DNA of 64,000 nt from Streptomyces pseudovenezuelae (GTDB taxonomy: Bacteria; Actinomycetota; Actinomycetes; Streptomycetales; Streptomycetaceae). Below the pieces are notes generated by a model. That model did not search any database, was not told where the DNA came from, and saw nothing but the letters and a program-made list of their open reading frames with translations. The DNA is taken from contig NZ_JARXVH010000002.1 in the NCBI RefSeq assembly GCF_029892565.1, positions 62,001-126,000 of the forward strand, read 5' to 3'. Of this stretch, positions 1 through 8,510 are shown piece by piece; position 1 is the first letter of the stretch, and each line of letters begins with the position of its first letter. Made by a program: the position numbers and the translations under genes.

Positions 1-317
1 AACAGGGGCCCGGCGGCGGCAGGCTGGGGCTCGTCGTCCCCGATCCCCAGTTGATCCAGCCGACGTTGCAGAGCCTGCTGGACCGCGGTCTGGTTCCCGG
101 TCGCGACCTGTCCGTGATCGGACTGTGCACGGACCGCACGGCCGAGACCTCCACACCCCCCGTCACCAACCTCTCGCTGGAACCCAGGGACGTCTCGCGC
201 CGCGCGATGAGAATCCTGTTCCGGCTGCTCAACCACGAGAGCGTGCCCACCGCTTCGACCGTCGAACTCGTGACCCCACGTCTGACCCTGCGTCAGACCA
301 GCCTTCCTGCCCGCTGA
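1..317 (+). CDS. LacI-family transcriptional regulator, C-terminal part (5' end outside window)
   Basis: The reading frame is open from base 3 to the TGA at 315-317. It encodes about 104 residues of a periplasmic-binding-protein-like LacI effector domain. Visible hallmarks are the strand-turn LGLVVPD, the late motif LSVIGLC (normally V-I-G-x-D/C), and the typical end PRLTLRQTS. The HTH lies upstream of the window. It is followed within about 100 bp by a palindromic operator and the leader of a sugar-binding protein, so it is probably the local repressor of the sugar operon that starts at 423. The effector sugar cannot be read from this fragment. Confidence 0.85.
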   Translation, partial: QGPGGGRLGLVVPDPQLIQPTLQSLLDRGLVPGRDLSVIGLCTDRTAETSTPPVTNLSLEPRDVSRRAMRILFRLLNHESVPTASTVELVTPRLTLRQTSLPAR

Positions 318-341
318 TCCCCACTGTCCGTGTCAAGGGAG

Positions 342-353
342 ATGACGCGTCAT
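342..353. promoter_or_regulatory. Palindromic LacI-type operator ATGACGCGTCAT
   Basis: A perfect 12-bp palindrome with the central CG typical of LacI-family sites. A second imperfect inverted repeat, GTCGAT-ACGC-ATCGAC, follows at 358-373. Both lie between the LacI gene and the start at 423. They probably regulate the ABC/ThuA/dehydrogenase operon. This is inference from position and symmetry. Confidence 0.6.
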
Positions 354-422
354 TGCTGTCGATACGCATCGACACCCCCGCGCGGTCCGCCCGAGACAGC
401 GCCGACCGAGGAGAGAACGAAC

Positions 423-883
423 ATGGCTCAACGACGAGCGATCCTCAGCAGAACGACACTGACGGTGACCTTCGCGCTCCTGGCGCCGCTCACCCTGAGC
501 GGCTGTGGCTCGAACAGCTGATCCTGCGGGCCTTCATGGGCAACATCCCGTTGTCGGTGATCGAGGCGGCCCGGGTGGACGGGGCGGGCAGGGCGCGGGC
601 GTTCGTCTCGATCGTCCTGCCGATGAGCAGGAACGCCCTCATCACGGCAGGGCTGTTCACGTTTTTGTTCACCTGGAGCGACTTCCTCTTCGCGCTGACC
701 CTGACGACGACCGAGGACGTCCGCCCCGTCACCCTCGGCCTCTACCAGTACCTCGGCTCCCACGTCAGCGACTGGAACGCGGTGATGGCCACCGCGACCC
801 TCGCCTCGGTCCCGGCTCTCGTACTGCTGCTGGTGGCACAGCGCTACATCGCCACCGGCGTGACCGGCGGAGCCGTCAAATGA
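423..883 (+). pseudogene. Deletion-fused remnant: sugar-binding lipoprotein leader joined to C-terminal third of a MalG-type ABC permease
   Basis: ATG at 423, behind GAGGAGAG, starts a 32-residue lipoprotein signal peptide with lipobox LSGC, then stops at 519-521. From about 503-520 a different frame, open to 883, encodes the last ~120 residues of a MalG-like permease, including the EAA loop ([10 protein letters not shown]) and two hydrophobic segments. The body of the binding protein, the first permease and the N-terminal half of the second permease are missing. The simplest reading is one internal deletion with its junction near 505-520, which leaves promoter, leader and downstream genes in place. 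The permease tail could be translated from the ATG at 536 but would not transport anything alone. Confidence 0.8.
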
Positions 884-924
884 CCCGCCCCCAGGGCGAC
901 TTCGGAGAAAGGCAGAACACTCCT

Positions 925-1713
925 GTGACCACGTCTTCCGCACCGCCCCCGGCCCCGATCAATGTGACCGTGTGGGGGGAGAACCGCCACGAGAAGATCG
1001 AGGAGCACGTGGCCAAGATCTACCCGCAGGGCATGCACACCACGATCGCCGAGGGCATCAAGGAGAACCTCGGCGACGCCTGCGCCGTACGCACCGCCAC
1101 GCTGGACGATCCCGAACACGGTCTGACCGAGGAGGTGTTGGCCTCGACCGACGTCCTCACCTGGTGGGGACACGCCGCCCACGCCGAGGTGTCCGACGAG
1201 GTCGTGGAACGGGTACACCGGCACGTGCTGTCCGGCATGGGCCTCGTAGTACTGCACTCCGGCCACTGGTCGAAGATCTTCGTCAAGCTCATGGGCACCA
1301 GTTGCACCCTGCGCTGGCGCAACGAGCACGACCGCGAGCTGGTGTGGACGGTGAATCCCACGCACCCCATCGCCCAGGGAGTCCCGCATCCGCTCATTGT
1401 CGACGAGGACGAGATGTACGGGGAGTTCTTCGACATCCCCGCCCCTGAAGAGCTGGTCTTCGTCAGCTCGTTCACCGGCGGCGAGGTGATCCGCAGCGGC
1501 TGCACGTTCCGCCGCGGCCACGGAAGGATCTTCTACTTCAGCCCCGGCGACCAGGACTACCCCGTCTACCACAACAAGGACATCCGCCGGGTGATCGCCA
1601 ACGGCGTGCGGTGGGCGCGTACGGACCGGCCCGAGCGCAGCCACCCGGTGCTGTTGCGGTACGACACCGACGACTTCTTCAACGGCGTGGACTACTCGGG
1701 GCCGCTCCGATGA
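925..1713 (+). CDS. ThuA-domain protein (trehalose-utilisation / glutamine-amidotransferase-like fold)
   Basis: About 262 residues from GTG 925; an in-frame ATG at 880 overlapping the permease stop is an alternative. The protein matches the ThuA family: an early [11 protein letters not shown] strand, then [17 protein letters not shown] and the late [10 protein letters not shown] segment. ThuA proteins are linked to disaccharide and keto-sugar metabolism, and their reaction is not firmly established. The TGA overlaps the ATG of the following dehydrogenase (ATGA at 1710), so the two are translationally coupled. With two Gfo/Idh/MocA proteins it forms a typical sugar-oxidation cassette. The frame is intact despite the upstream transporter deletion. 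Confidence 0.85.
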   Translation: MTTSSAPPPAPINVTVWGENRHEKIEEHVAKIYPQGMHTTIAEGIKENLGDACAVRTATLDDPEHGLTEEVLASTDVLTWWGHAAHAEVSDEVVERVHRHVLSGMGLVVLHSGHWSKIFVKLMGTSCTLRWRNEHDRELVWTVNPTHPIAQGVPHPLIVDEDEMYGEFFDIPAPEELVFVSSFTGGEVIRSGCTFRRGHGRIFYFSPGDQDYPVYHNKDIRRVIANGVRWARTDRPERSHPVLLRYDTDDFFNGVDYSGPLR

Positions 1714-2852
1714 CCCACCGGACCATCCCCTGCGGACCCGACAACCCCCTGCGCGTGCTGGTGGTCGGCGCCGGCTCCATGGGACAGCAGTGGCTGACCA
1801 CCGTCACCGCCGCACCCGAGACCGAACTCGCCGGCATCGTCGACCTCGACCTGGACGCGGCCCGGCGATCCGCCGCCGACCTGGGCCGGCCGGACCTCCC
1901 GGTCGGCTCCGACGCGGTCGCGCTCGCGGCCGACACCGGCGCCCAGGCTATCGTCAACGTGACGATTCCGGTGGCTCATCACCCCGTCACCACCGCCGCG
2001 TTGTTCGCCGGCCTGCCCGTCCTCGGCGAGAAGCCGATCGCCGACACCCTGGCCCAGGCCCTGTCGCTGGCCGCCGCGGCCGAGGTGAGCGGCGAGCTGT
2101 TCATGGTCAGCCAGTCACGGCGCTGGAACCCCCAACTCTTCGCCCTGCGCGGGATGTTGGGGGAACTCGGCGCGATCGGCACGCTGACGACCGAGTTCTT
2201 CAAGGCTCCGCACATGGGCGGTTTCCGCGAGGAGATGGCGTACCCGCTGCTGATCGACATGGCGATCCACGCCTTCGACTCGGCCCGCTTCCTGCTCGGC
2301 GCGGACCCGGTCTCCGCCTACTGCCAGGCGTACAACCCGCCGTGGAGCTGGTACGAAGGCGACGCCGCCGCGAGCGCCGTATTCGAGATGGAAGGCGGTG
2401 CGCGCTATGCGTACAACGGCAGTTGGTGCAGTCCGGGCGCCGAGACCTCATGGAACGGCACGTGGCGGGCGAGCGGCGAGAAGGGCTCGGCGCTGTGGGA
2501 CGGCGACACCGAGCCCGTACTCGTCGCCGACGTACAACCCGCCGAGCGGGCCCGCTCCCCGTACTCCGACATCGGCGGAGCGCTGCGGGTCTTCGTCGAG
2601 TCGCTGCGGACCGGCACCTCGCCCATGGGTGAGGTGCACGAGAACACCATGAGCCTGGCGATGGTCGAGGCCGCGGTGGAGTCGGCCCGGACCGGGCAGC
2701 TCGTACTCGTGGACGACGTTCTCGACCAGGCGTACGCGGTGGCCCTACGGGACGAGACCCGCCCCGACGTACGCGCCGCCCTCGCCGGCTGGCCGTCGGT
2801 CCGCGGCGCCCTCGCCCCGCACCAGGCACCGCCCCCCGCCGCTTCCGCCTGA
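1710..2852 (+). CDS. Gfo/Idh/MocA-family NAD(P)-dependent oxidoreductase
   Basis: 380 residues. The N-terminal Rossmann fold carries GAGSMG at about residues 20-25. The family EKP motif, whose Lys is catalytic, is at about 108-110 (LGEKPIAD). The C-terminal alpha/beta domain follows, with a DMAIHAFD segment providing the usual Asp/His pair. The family oxidises sugars, inositols or their derivatives with NAD(P). The start overlaps the thuA stop, and a second, distantly similar member follows 23 bp downstream, so the pair may act on successive intermediates. Specific substrate unknown. Confidence 0.9.
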   Translation: MTHRTIPCGPDNPLRVLVVGAGSMGQQWLTTVTAAPETELAGIVDLDLDAARRSAADLGRPDLPVGSDAVALAADTGAQAIVNVTIPVAHHPVTTAALFAGLPVLGEKPIADTLAQALSLAAAAEVSGELFMVSQSRRWNPQLFALRGMLGELGAIGTLTTEFFKAPHMGGFREEMAYPLLIDMAIHAFDSARFLLGADPVSAYCQAYNPPWSWYEGDAAASAVFEMEGGARYAYNGSWCSPGAETSWNGTWRASGEKGSALWDGDTEPVLVADVQPAERARSPYSDIGGALRVFVESLRTGTSPMGEVHENTMSLAMVEAAVESARTGQLVLVDDVLDQAYAVALRDETRPDVRAALAGWPSVRGALAPHQAPPPAASA

Positions 2853-2875
2853 CGCCCTACCGATAGGGAGACCCC

Positions 2876-4075
2876 GTGCCCCGCCCTTCGCCCGACCCTG
2901 TGTCCGGCCGCCCCCGCCTCGGGGTGGCGATGATCGGCCACTCGTTCATGGGAGCCGTGCACTCCCAGGCCTGGCGCACCGCGCCCCGGGTGTTCGACCT
3001 GCCCTTCGACGTCGACATGACCGTCGTCTGCGGCCGTGACCCGAAGGGCACGGCTCGGGCGGCCGAGCGACTGGGGTGGGGCGACTGGGCGGCCGACTGG
3101 CAGCAAGTCGTACGCCGCGACGACGTGGACGTCGTCGACATCTGCACACCCGGCGACTCCCACGCCGACATCGCGACCGCCGCTCTGGCGGCCGGCAAAC
3201 ACGTGCTGTGCGAGAAGCCCCTCGCCAACACGGTCGAGGAGGCCGAGCGGATGGCCGCCGCCGCGCAGGTCGCCGCCGAGGCAGGCGTCCGCTCGATGGT
3301 CGGCTTCAACAACCGGCGCGTTCCTGCGTTGGCGCACGCCGCCCGCCTGATCGCCGAGGGGCGGATCGGTGAGGTGCGGCACGTCAGGGCCCAGTACCTC
3401 CAGGACTGGATCGTAGACCCCGAGTTTCCGCTGGTGTGGCGGCTGCGCAAGGAACGGGCCGGTTCCGGCGCGCTGGGGGACCTCGGATCGCACGTGATCG
3501 ACCTGCTCCAACACCTGACCGGCGAACGCCTCACCGGGGTGTCGGCGACGCAGGCCACCTTCGTCACCGAGCGCCCCCTGCCGACGGAATCCAGCGGGCT
3601 CTCGGCGCGGGCCGGGGAACAGCGCGGGCAGGTGACCGTCGACGACGCGACCGCGTTCACCGGCCGGCTGGAAGGGGGCGCACTCGTCGTGGTCGAGGCG
3701 ACCCGCTTCGCCACGGGACGCAAGAACGCGATGCGGATCGAGGTGAACGGCTCACGCGGGTCGGTCGCCTTCGACTTCGAGTCCATGAACGAGCTGCTGC
3801 TGTACGACGCCGACGACCCGGAGACGGAGGCGGGATTCCGCCGGATCCTGGTCACCGAGCCCGAACACCCCTACCTGGGCGCCTGGTGGCCGCCCGGTCA
3901 CGGCCTGGGCTACGAGCACGCGTTCGTCCACCAGGTCCACGACTTCCTGACAGCGGTGGCGGAGGACGGGAGCGAGCCGCGCCCGTCGTTCGCCGACGGC
4001 CTCCAGGTCCAGTACGTGATGCGGGCGGTCGAGCGCAGTGCGGCGGACTCCTCCCGCTGGACGAGCGTCGGCTGA
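2876..4075 (+). CDS. Gfo/Idh/MocA-family oxidoreductase
   Basis: 399 residues from GTG 2876, preceded by GATAGGGAG. Rossmann start GVAMIGHSFMG, CEKPLANT at about residues 113-120 containing the conserved EKP, then a DLGSHVIDLLQ segment giving the conserved Asp/His environment of the active site. The family usually has GxGxxG; here the third position is occupied by Ser/Phe (GHSFMG), as in several actinobacterial members. Last gene of the sugar cassette. A duplicated 26-bp element follows its stop. Confidence 0.9.
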   Translation: MPRPSPDPVSGRPRLGVAMIGHSFMGAVHSQAWRTAPRVFDLPFDVDMTVVCGRDPKGTARAAERLGWGDWAADWQQVVRRDDVDVVDICTPGDSHADIATAALAAGKHVLCEKPLANTVEEAERMAAAAQVAAEAGVRSMVGFNNRRVPALAHAARLIAEGRIGEVRHVRAQYLQDWIVDPEFPLVWRLRKERAGSGALGDLGSHVIDLLQHLTGERLTGVSATQATFVTERPLPTESSGLSARAGEQRGQVTVDDATAFTGRLEGGALVVVEATRFATGRKNAMRIEVNGSRGSVAFDFESMNELLLYDADDPETEAGFRRILVTEPEHPYLGAWWPPGHGLGYEHAFVHQVHDFLTAVAEDGSEPRPSFADGLQVQYVMRAVERSAADSSRWTSVG

Positions 4076-4093
4076 CCGGGCGGGCGCGATCAG

Positions 4094-4145
4094 CACGCGC
4101 GCGTGGGCGGCGCGTTCACCACGCGTGCGTGGGCGAGGCGTTCAC
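4094..4145. repeat. 26-bp tandem duplication at convergent gene ends
   Basis: Two head-to-tail copies of CACGCGYGCGTGGGCGRSGC plus GTTCAC lie at 4094-4119 and 4120-4145, differing at about three positions. The second copy carries the stop codon of the minus-strand regulator (TGA on 4144-4142). Probably a recent slippage duplication in a terminator-like GC region. Confidence 0.7.
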
Positions 4146-5122
4146 CCCGCGTCGAGCAGCCGCAGCCCCAGCGGAGTCGCGGAGTGCAGGACGTACTTGC
4201 CGGCGCGCTGGCTGTCGACCAGGCCGCCCTCCCGCAAAACGCCGAGCTGGTGACTGACGCTCGGCAGCGAGAGGCCCACCGCCTCGGCGACCTCGGACGT
4301 GGTCCGGCCCTCCCGCTCGGCCACGTCGGCCAGGACCGCGGCACGCGTGCGTCCCAGCAGGCGTACGAGCGCCTCCCCGGTCCTGCGGGAGACGTCCAGC
4401 GGGGTCTTCGACACCGGGTAGACCAGGACGGGCGTCAGCTCCGGGTCGGCCAGCGCGGTCGGCCGGCCCCAGCAGAAGTACGAGGGGACCAGCAGCAGTC
4501 CGCGCCCTTCGAGATGCAGGTCACGGTCCACCGGATAGTCCACTTCGAGGACCGGCGACTGCCAACGGGCATGCGGATGCAGGCCGTTCAGCAGGGCGAC
4601 GCTGCCGCCGTCCAGGAGCGCCTCGGTGCGCCGGTCGAGATCGTCGCCGACCATCGCGCGCACCTGGGACCAGTGCGGCTCGACCAGGGTGCGGAAGTAG
4701 ACCCGCAACGCGCGCGTGAGGGCGGTCAGTCCGCCGTCGCCGGGGCGGCCGAGTCCGGTGGTCCAGGCGGGCAGCGCACGGGTCCCGCTCAGCCGCGTCA
4801 GCTCGCGCGTCAGGCGCCTGCGCGGGGTGGCGCGCACCTCGTCGAGGCCGGCGGTCAACTCCGCCGCGGAGCCTGGGGGAGTGAGGAAATCAGGGATGTA
4901 GCCCACGCTCGGGATCAGTGACCGCAGCGGCTGCAGGGCGTCCCTCAAGGCCGGTTCGCCCGCGATTCTGGAACGCGCCGAACGACGCCACTGACCGAAT
5001 TCCAGCGGCCCCTGTCCGGTCTTCAGCCGACACATACTGCAGACGATCTCCCACAGCGGGTCCGGGCGCCGCAGGATCCGGATGCTCTGCAGGTCGTGGG
5101 GGGTGAAATGAATACGGAGCAT
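4142..5122 (-). CDS. ArsR-like winged-helix regulator with an N-terminal actinobacterial domain (DUF5937-like)
   Basis: 326 residues from ATG 5122, preceded by GAGGACG; an ATG at 5146 lacks a good ribosome site. The first ~210 residues (MLRIHFTPHDLQSIRI...) resemble an uncharacterised Streptomyces N-terminal domain. The C-terminal ~80 residues form an ArsR-type winged helix, with a VAEREGRTTSEVAEAVGLS helix pair, the recognition helix LPSVSHQLGVLREGGLV and a wing ending in SATPLGLRLL. It has no Cys cluster of a metal sensor. It faces the CoiA-like gene divergently across 158 bp and may control it, but no operator is obvious. Confidence 0.75.
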   Translation of the reverse strand: MLRIHFTPHDLQSIRILRRPDPLWEIVCSMCRLKTGQGPLEFGQWRRSARSRIAGEPALRDALQPLRSLIPSVGYIPDFLTPPGSAAELTAGLDEVRATPRRRLTRELTRLSGTRALPAWTTGLGRPGDGGLTALTRALRVYFRTLVEPHWSQVRAMVGDDLDRRTEALLDGGSVALLNGLHPHARWQSPVLEVDYPVDRDLHLEGRGLLLVPSYFCWGRPTALADPELTPVLVYPVSKTPLDVSRRTGEALVRLLGRTRAAVLADVAEREGRTTSEVAEAVGLSLPSVSHQLGVLREGGLVDSQRAGKYVLHSATPLGLRLLDAG

Positions 5123-5280
5123 TACGTCCTCGTTCGCTCGGGACATACGGGACGCGAGCCGCCCTGCTCTCGCCCCGTGATTCCCGTTATATCAACGAAC
5201 GCAATTCCACGGCCCCTTCCCGCCCCTTCCCGCCCCGCCGCCCGAACCCCGTTGTCAGTGGCGCGTCCTACGCTCGAAGC

Positions 5281-6612
5281 ATGACCTACAGCGTCTGGCA
5301 CAGGGGCCTCGGAATCACGCTCGACCTCACCGAGGCCGATCTCGGGCACCCGGAATACCCGGGGCTGCTCGACGAGATCTACGGCAATTACCAGCCGGAT
5401 CTTCTGTACTGCCTGGAAGCCCATGAGGACGAGGGCTTCATCTGCCCCGGCTTCATGGCGATCCGCAAGGTCGACGGCCGTCCGCACGGGATGCATGTGG
5501 CCAAGGGCGAGCGCCCCGAGACGAAGGCCGAGAGCGATCTCCACAAGGCACTTGAGGAATACACCACCGTGGTCGCCGGGGGAGAGGGATTCCGGGTCAC
5601 GCGCCCGGACGGCGGCCGGCGCGGGAAGCGGCGCACCGACGTGACCGTGGAGGGCGCCGACAGCAGGCGGTTCGGATACGAGATCCAACTCTCGGCGATA
5701 GCGGGCGGATCCGTGGACGAGCGCACCCGCGGCGCCCGCGAGGCCGGGCTCACCCCGCTGTGGCTCGTCAACAACGAGAACGCGATCCCCATCGACCGCG
5801 CCCCCTGGGCCCGGCTCAACGTACAGAGCTGGCGTGACGTGGGCGACCGCGCGGCCCTGCCGGTGCGCGGCGGCATCAAGCAACTGCACATGTCCCGCTG
5901 CGACTGGACCAACCCGGTCCCCTGCCCACGCCAGGGCACCAGCCGGTGTGGCGGCCGGCACGGGCTGTGGGAACCCGTGCGCGGTCTCTACTACGACGAC
6001 GTCATCCGCCGTACGGCCACCGGCGAACTCGTCTCGCTCTACCTGCCCCACCCGGCAGGCCGCCGCGGCTGGCACATGTGGGTCACCCCGGCGGACAAGG
6101 AGGAGTTCCTCGAAGGCCGCCCGGAACCCCTGCCGGGGGTGCCGACGCAACGCCGGGGCGCGGGGACGGATCTCGTACGCCGGGCGCCCGACCAAGGGAG
6201 CAGGGACGACACCGAGGCGGGCATCCGGGCCGAACTCGCGCGGGCGCGTGACGACGAACGGCCCCTCGACGCCTCGCTGTGGCACACGGAACCGCCGTCC
6301 TGGGAGTTCTCCCGGCCCTTCACCGTGGGCGAGTTCGTCATACCCGGCGACCTGGTCGCCGCCCGGCGCACTTTCACCAGGGCGCTGGCCCACTGCCAGG
6401 ACATCGCCTCGCACCTGCCCAGCGGCGCCGATGTGGCGGCGGGGCAGGCCGAGATCACCGGCGAGCAGCGCGAGCGGCTGTCGGACGCGCGCGAGCGGTG
6501 CCGCCGGCTGGCCGAGGAGATGCACACCCACGACTGGTGGGAGACGGTCGGCGACCGGCACGCGGCGAGGGAGGCGCTGGTCCACGCGGCGACACACGAC
6601 AGCGTTTCCTAG
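5281..6612 (+). CDS. CoiA-like (PD-(D/E)xK-type) nuclease-domain protein
   Basis: 443 residues. Residues ~80-165 look like a CoiA/restriction-endonuclease-like core: a helix with E84, then RTD (D120), GYEIQLS (E134 and Q136, the E-x-Q variant of E-x-K found in CoiA), then a RTRGAREAGLTPLWL helix-strand. A Cys/His cluster follows at about 204-225 (CDWTNPVPC, then C and H), probably a zinc knuckle. The C-terminal ~120 residues are charged and helical. CoiA-like proteins are linked to competence and to stray nuclease modules in actinobacteria. The gene stands alone with no recombination or defence partner, so a role is not assigned. Confidence 0.6.
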   Translation: MTYSVWHRGLGITLDLTEADLGHPEYPGLLDEIYGNYQPDLLYCLEAHEDEGFICPGFMAIRKVDGRPHGMHVAKGERPETKAESDLHKALEEYTTVVAGGEGFRVTRPDGGRRGKRRTDVTVEGADSRRFGYEIQLSAIAGGSVDERTRGAREAGLTPLWLVNNENAIPIDRAPWARLNVQSWRDVGDRAALPVRGGIKQLHMSRCDWTNPVPCPRQGTSRCGGRHGLWEPVRGLYYDDVIRRTATGELVSLYLPHPAGRRGWHMWVTPADKEEFLEGRPEPLPGVPTQRRGAGTDLVRRAPDQGSRDDTEAGIRAELARARDDERPLDASLWHTEPPSWEFSRPFTVGEFVIPGDLVAARRTFTRALAHCQDIASHLPSGADVAAGQAEITGEQRERLSDARERCRRLAEEMHTHDWWETVGDRHAAREALVHAATHDSVS

Positions 6613-6649
6613 GTCTCGCGGGCCCCGTCTCGCCGCCTCCTTACCGTCT

Positions 6650-6685
6650 GGACTTTAAGTCCAAGCATTGGACTTGTAGTCTAGG
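6650..6685. promoter_or_regulatory. Paired GGACTT-N-AAGTCC operators upstream of the YheO-type regulator
   Basis: Two related inverted repeats: GGACTTTAAGTCC (6650-6662, symmetrical except for its central base) and TGGACTTGTAGTCTA (6670-6684). Their centres are about 21 bp apart, two helical turns. They precede the regulator ATG at 6735 by 50-85 bp. Probable autoregulatory operator controlling the regulator/dehydratase pair. Confidence 0.6.
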
Positions 6686-6734
6686 GCGAGGCCCGCATCG
6701 GGCACGAGCGGAACGGGAGAACGGGGGACACGGC

Positions 6735-7448
6735 ATGGTCGCCGACGAGGCACCCACACCCTCACCCGCACTCACCGCCGAGCGCGACGCGATCATCGAC
6801 GCGCTCGGACCCGTCGTCGACGGCATCGCGGCGACGTTCGGGCCGATGTGCGAGGTGGTCCTGCACGACTACCGGCAGCCGGAGAAGTCCGTCGTCGCCC
6901 TCGCCGGCTCGGTCACCGGACGGACCGTGGGCGGGGCGATGAGCGAGATCGGCCTGCGGATCGTCGCCCGCGGTGACGCGGCGGCCGACGACCTCAACTA
7001 CGTCACCCGCACCCCGGCCGGCGGACTCGTCAAGTCGTCCACGATGGTGCTGCGGGACTCCACGGGCGCGGTGTTCGGCGCCCTGTGCGTCAACGTGGAC
7101 GTCACCGCCGTAGGCGAGGCCCACGCGCTGCTCGGCGCACTGGCCGGCCTTGGCAGGGCCGTCACCGAGGCGCCGGTCACCACTTTCGGTAACGACGTCG
7201 ACTCCGTCGTGGACGCCATCCTCGACACCCACCTGACCGGACAGCGCCGGAGCTGGGCCGGGTTGGACCGCGCCGGACGGCTCGACCTGTTCCGCGGCCT
7301 CGACGAGCACGGCGTGTTCGCGGTGCGCCGCGCCGTCGAACAGGTCGGCGCCCGCCTCGGCATCTCCCGCGCCTCCGCCTACAGCTACCTCTCCCAGGCC
7401 CGCGCCGCCGCGGCCCCGACGCCCGATCCCGATGGAGGACCCGCGTGA
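6735..7448 (+). CDS. YheO/DauR-type transcriptional regulator (PAS-like YheO domain plus HTH)
   Basis: 237 residues from ATG 6735. The N-terminal ~110 residues match the YheO domain: a FGPMCEVVLHDY strand, then GLVKSSTMVLRDSTG and GALCVNVDVT. The C-terminal end is a helix-turn-helix ending in GARLGISRASAYSYLSQAR. DauR, the best known relative, senses D-amino-acid catabolism. The TGA overlaps the GTG of the dehydratase (GTGA at 7445), so the pair is translationally coupled and the regulator probably senses a hydroxy- or D-amino acid substrate of that enzyme. Confidence 0.85.
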   Translation: MVADEAPTPSPALTAERDAIIDALGPVVDGIAATFGPMCEVVLHDYRQPEKSVVALAGSVTGRTVGGAMSEIGLRIVARGDAAADDLNYVTRTPAGGLVKSSTMVLRDSTGAVFGALCVNVDVTAVGEAHALLGALAGLGRAVTEAPVTTFGNDVDSVVDAILDTHLTGQRRSWAGLDRAGRLDLFRGLDEHGVFAVRRAVEQVGARLGISRASAYSYLSQARAAAAPTPDPDGGPA

Positions 7449-8416
7449 CGACCACCACCCCGCCGATCACCCTCGACGCCGTCCGTGACGCCGCCGCACA
7501 GCTCAAGGGCATCGCCCACCGCACCCCCGTACTCCGCTCCCGCACCCTCGACGCGCTGGTCGGCGCCGAGGTCCACATCAAGTGCGAGAACTTCCAGCGG
7601 ATCGGCGCCTTCAAGTTCCGCGGCGCCTACAACGCGGCCTCCCGGCTCACCCCGGAGGAACTGGCCCGCGGCATCGCCGCCTACTCCTCCGGCAACCACG
7701 CCCAGGCGGTCGCCCTCGCGGCCCGGGAACTCGGCAGCACCGCCGTCATCGTCATGCCCGAGGACACCCCCCGCTCCAAGCGGGACGCCACCGCCGAGTA
7801 CGGCGCCGAGATCGTCACCTACGACCGCTACACCGAGGACCGCGTCGCCGTCGGCGAGGCCCTGGCCGCCGAGCGCGGCCTCGCCCTCATCCCGCCGTAC
7901 GAGCATCCGCACGTGATGGCCGGGCAGGGCACCGCGGCGCTCGAACTCCTTGAGGAGACGGGGGAGTTGGACGCGCTGGTCGTGCCCGTCGGTGGCGGTG
8001 GGCTGATCGCCGGGAGTGCTACGGCGGCCAAGGGGCTGTACGCCGGGATCCGGGTGATCGGCGTCGAGCCGGAGGCCGGGGACGACACCAAGCGGTCCCT
8101 TGAGGCGGGCCGGCGCGTCAGCATCCCGGTGCCGCGCACCATCGCCGACGGCCAGGCCGCGGACATCCCCGGCGAGCTGACGTTCTCGGTGAACCAGCGG
8201 CTCGTCGACGAGATCGCCCTGGTGTCCGACGACGAGATCCGGGACGCGATGCGGTTCGCGTTCGAGCGGCTGAAGATCGTCGTGGAGCCGAGCGGGGCGA
8301 CTCCGCTGGCCGCGCTGCTGAGCGGGCGGGCGGGCGCGCTGCCGCGCAGGGTCGGCGTGATCGTCTCCGGCGGGAACATCGCCGCCGATCGCTTCGCGGA
8401 GCTGTGCGGCCGCTGA
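7445..8416 (+). CDS. PLP-dependent threonine/serine dehydratase family (threo-3-hydroxyaspartate ammonia-lyase or serine racemase-like)
   Basis: 323 residues, fold-type II PLP enzyme. The Schiff-base Lys is in FKFRGAYNA (about residue 57), the SSGNHAQ phosphate/substrate loop at ~83-89, and the glycine loop VPVGGGGLIAG at ~182. It lacks a C-terminal ACT domain, so it is catabolic rather than isoleucine-feedback regulated. Family members deaminate L-threonine or L-serine or 3-hydroxyaspartate, or racemise serine. Which one cannot be settled from sequence alone, but pairing with a DauR-like regulator favours a catabolic role. Confidence 0.85.
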   Translation: MTTTTPPITLDAVRDAAAQLKGIAHRTPVLRSRTLDALVGAEVHIKCENFQRIGAFKFRGAYNAASRLTPEELARGIAAYSSGNHAQAVALAARELGSTAVIVMPEDTPRSKRDATAEYGAEIVTYDRYTEDRVAVGEALAAERGLALIPPYEHPHVMAGQGTAALELLEETGELDALVVPVGGGGLIAGSATAAKGLYAGIRVIGVEPEAGDDTKRSLEAGRRVSIPVPRTIADGQAADIPGELTFSVNQRLVDEIALVSDDEIRDAMRFAFERLKIVVEPSGATPLAALLSGRAGALPRRVGVIVSGGNIAADRFAELCGR

Positions 8417-8510
8417 TCGGCGGCACGAGGGTGTCGTACCTCGAATGGCGCCATCGGTTTGACAGGCCGACGATGGAGTGGTGGGGCGGGTTCGAACGGA
8501 AGGAGCCGTC

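Noticed and set aside
2405..3514. Minus-strand open frame opposite the two Gfo/Idh/MocA genes
   Set aside because: It spans the boundary of two well-supported plus-strand genes and has no recognisable motif or ribosome site.
5122..6597. Long open frame (491 codons) on the minus strand opposite the CoiA-like gene
   Set aside because: Composition (Gly/Val/Arg-rich, no domain) and position are those of an antisense shadow of a GC-rich gene. The plus-strand frame has clear domain motifs.
8459..8505. TTGACA-like -35 element before the cupin gene
   Set aside because: No acceptable -10 hexamer at 16-19 bp spacing, so it was not listed as a promoter.
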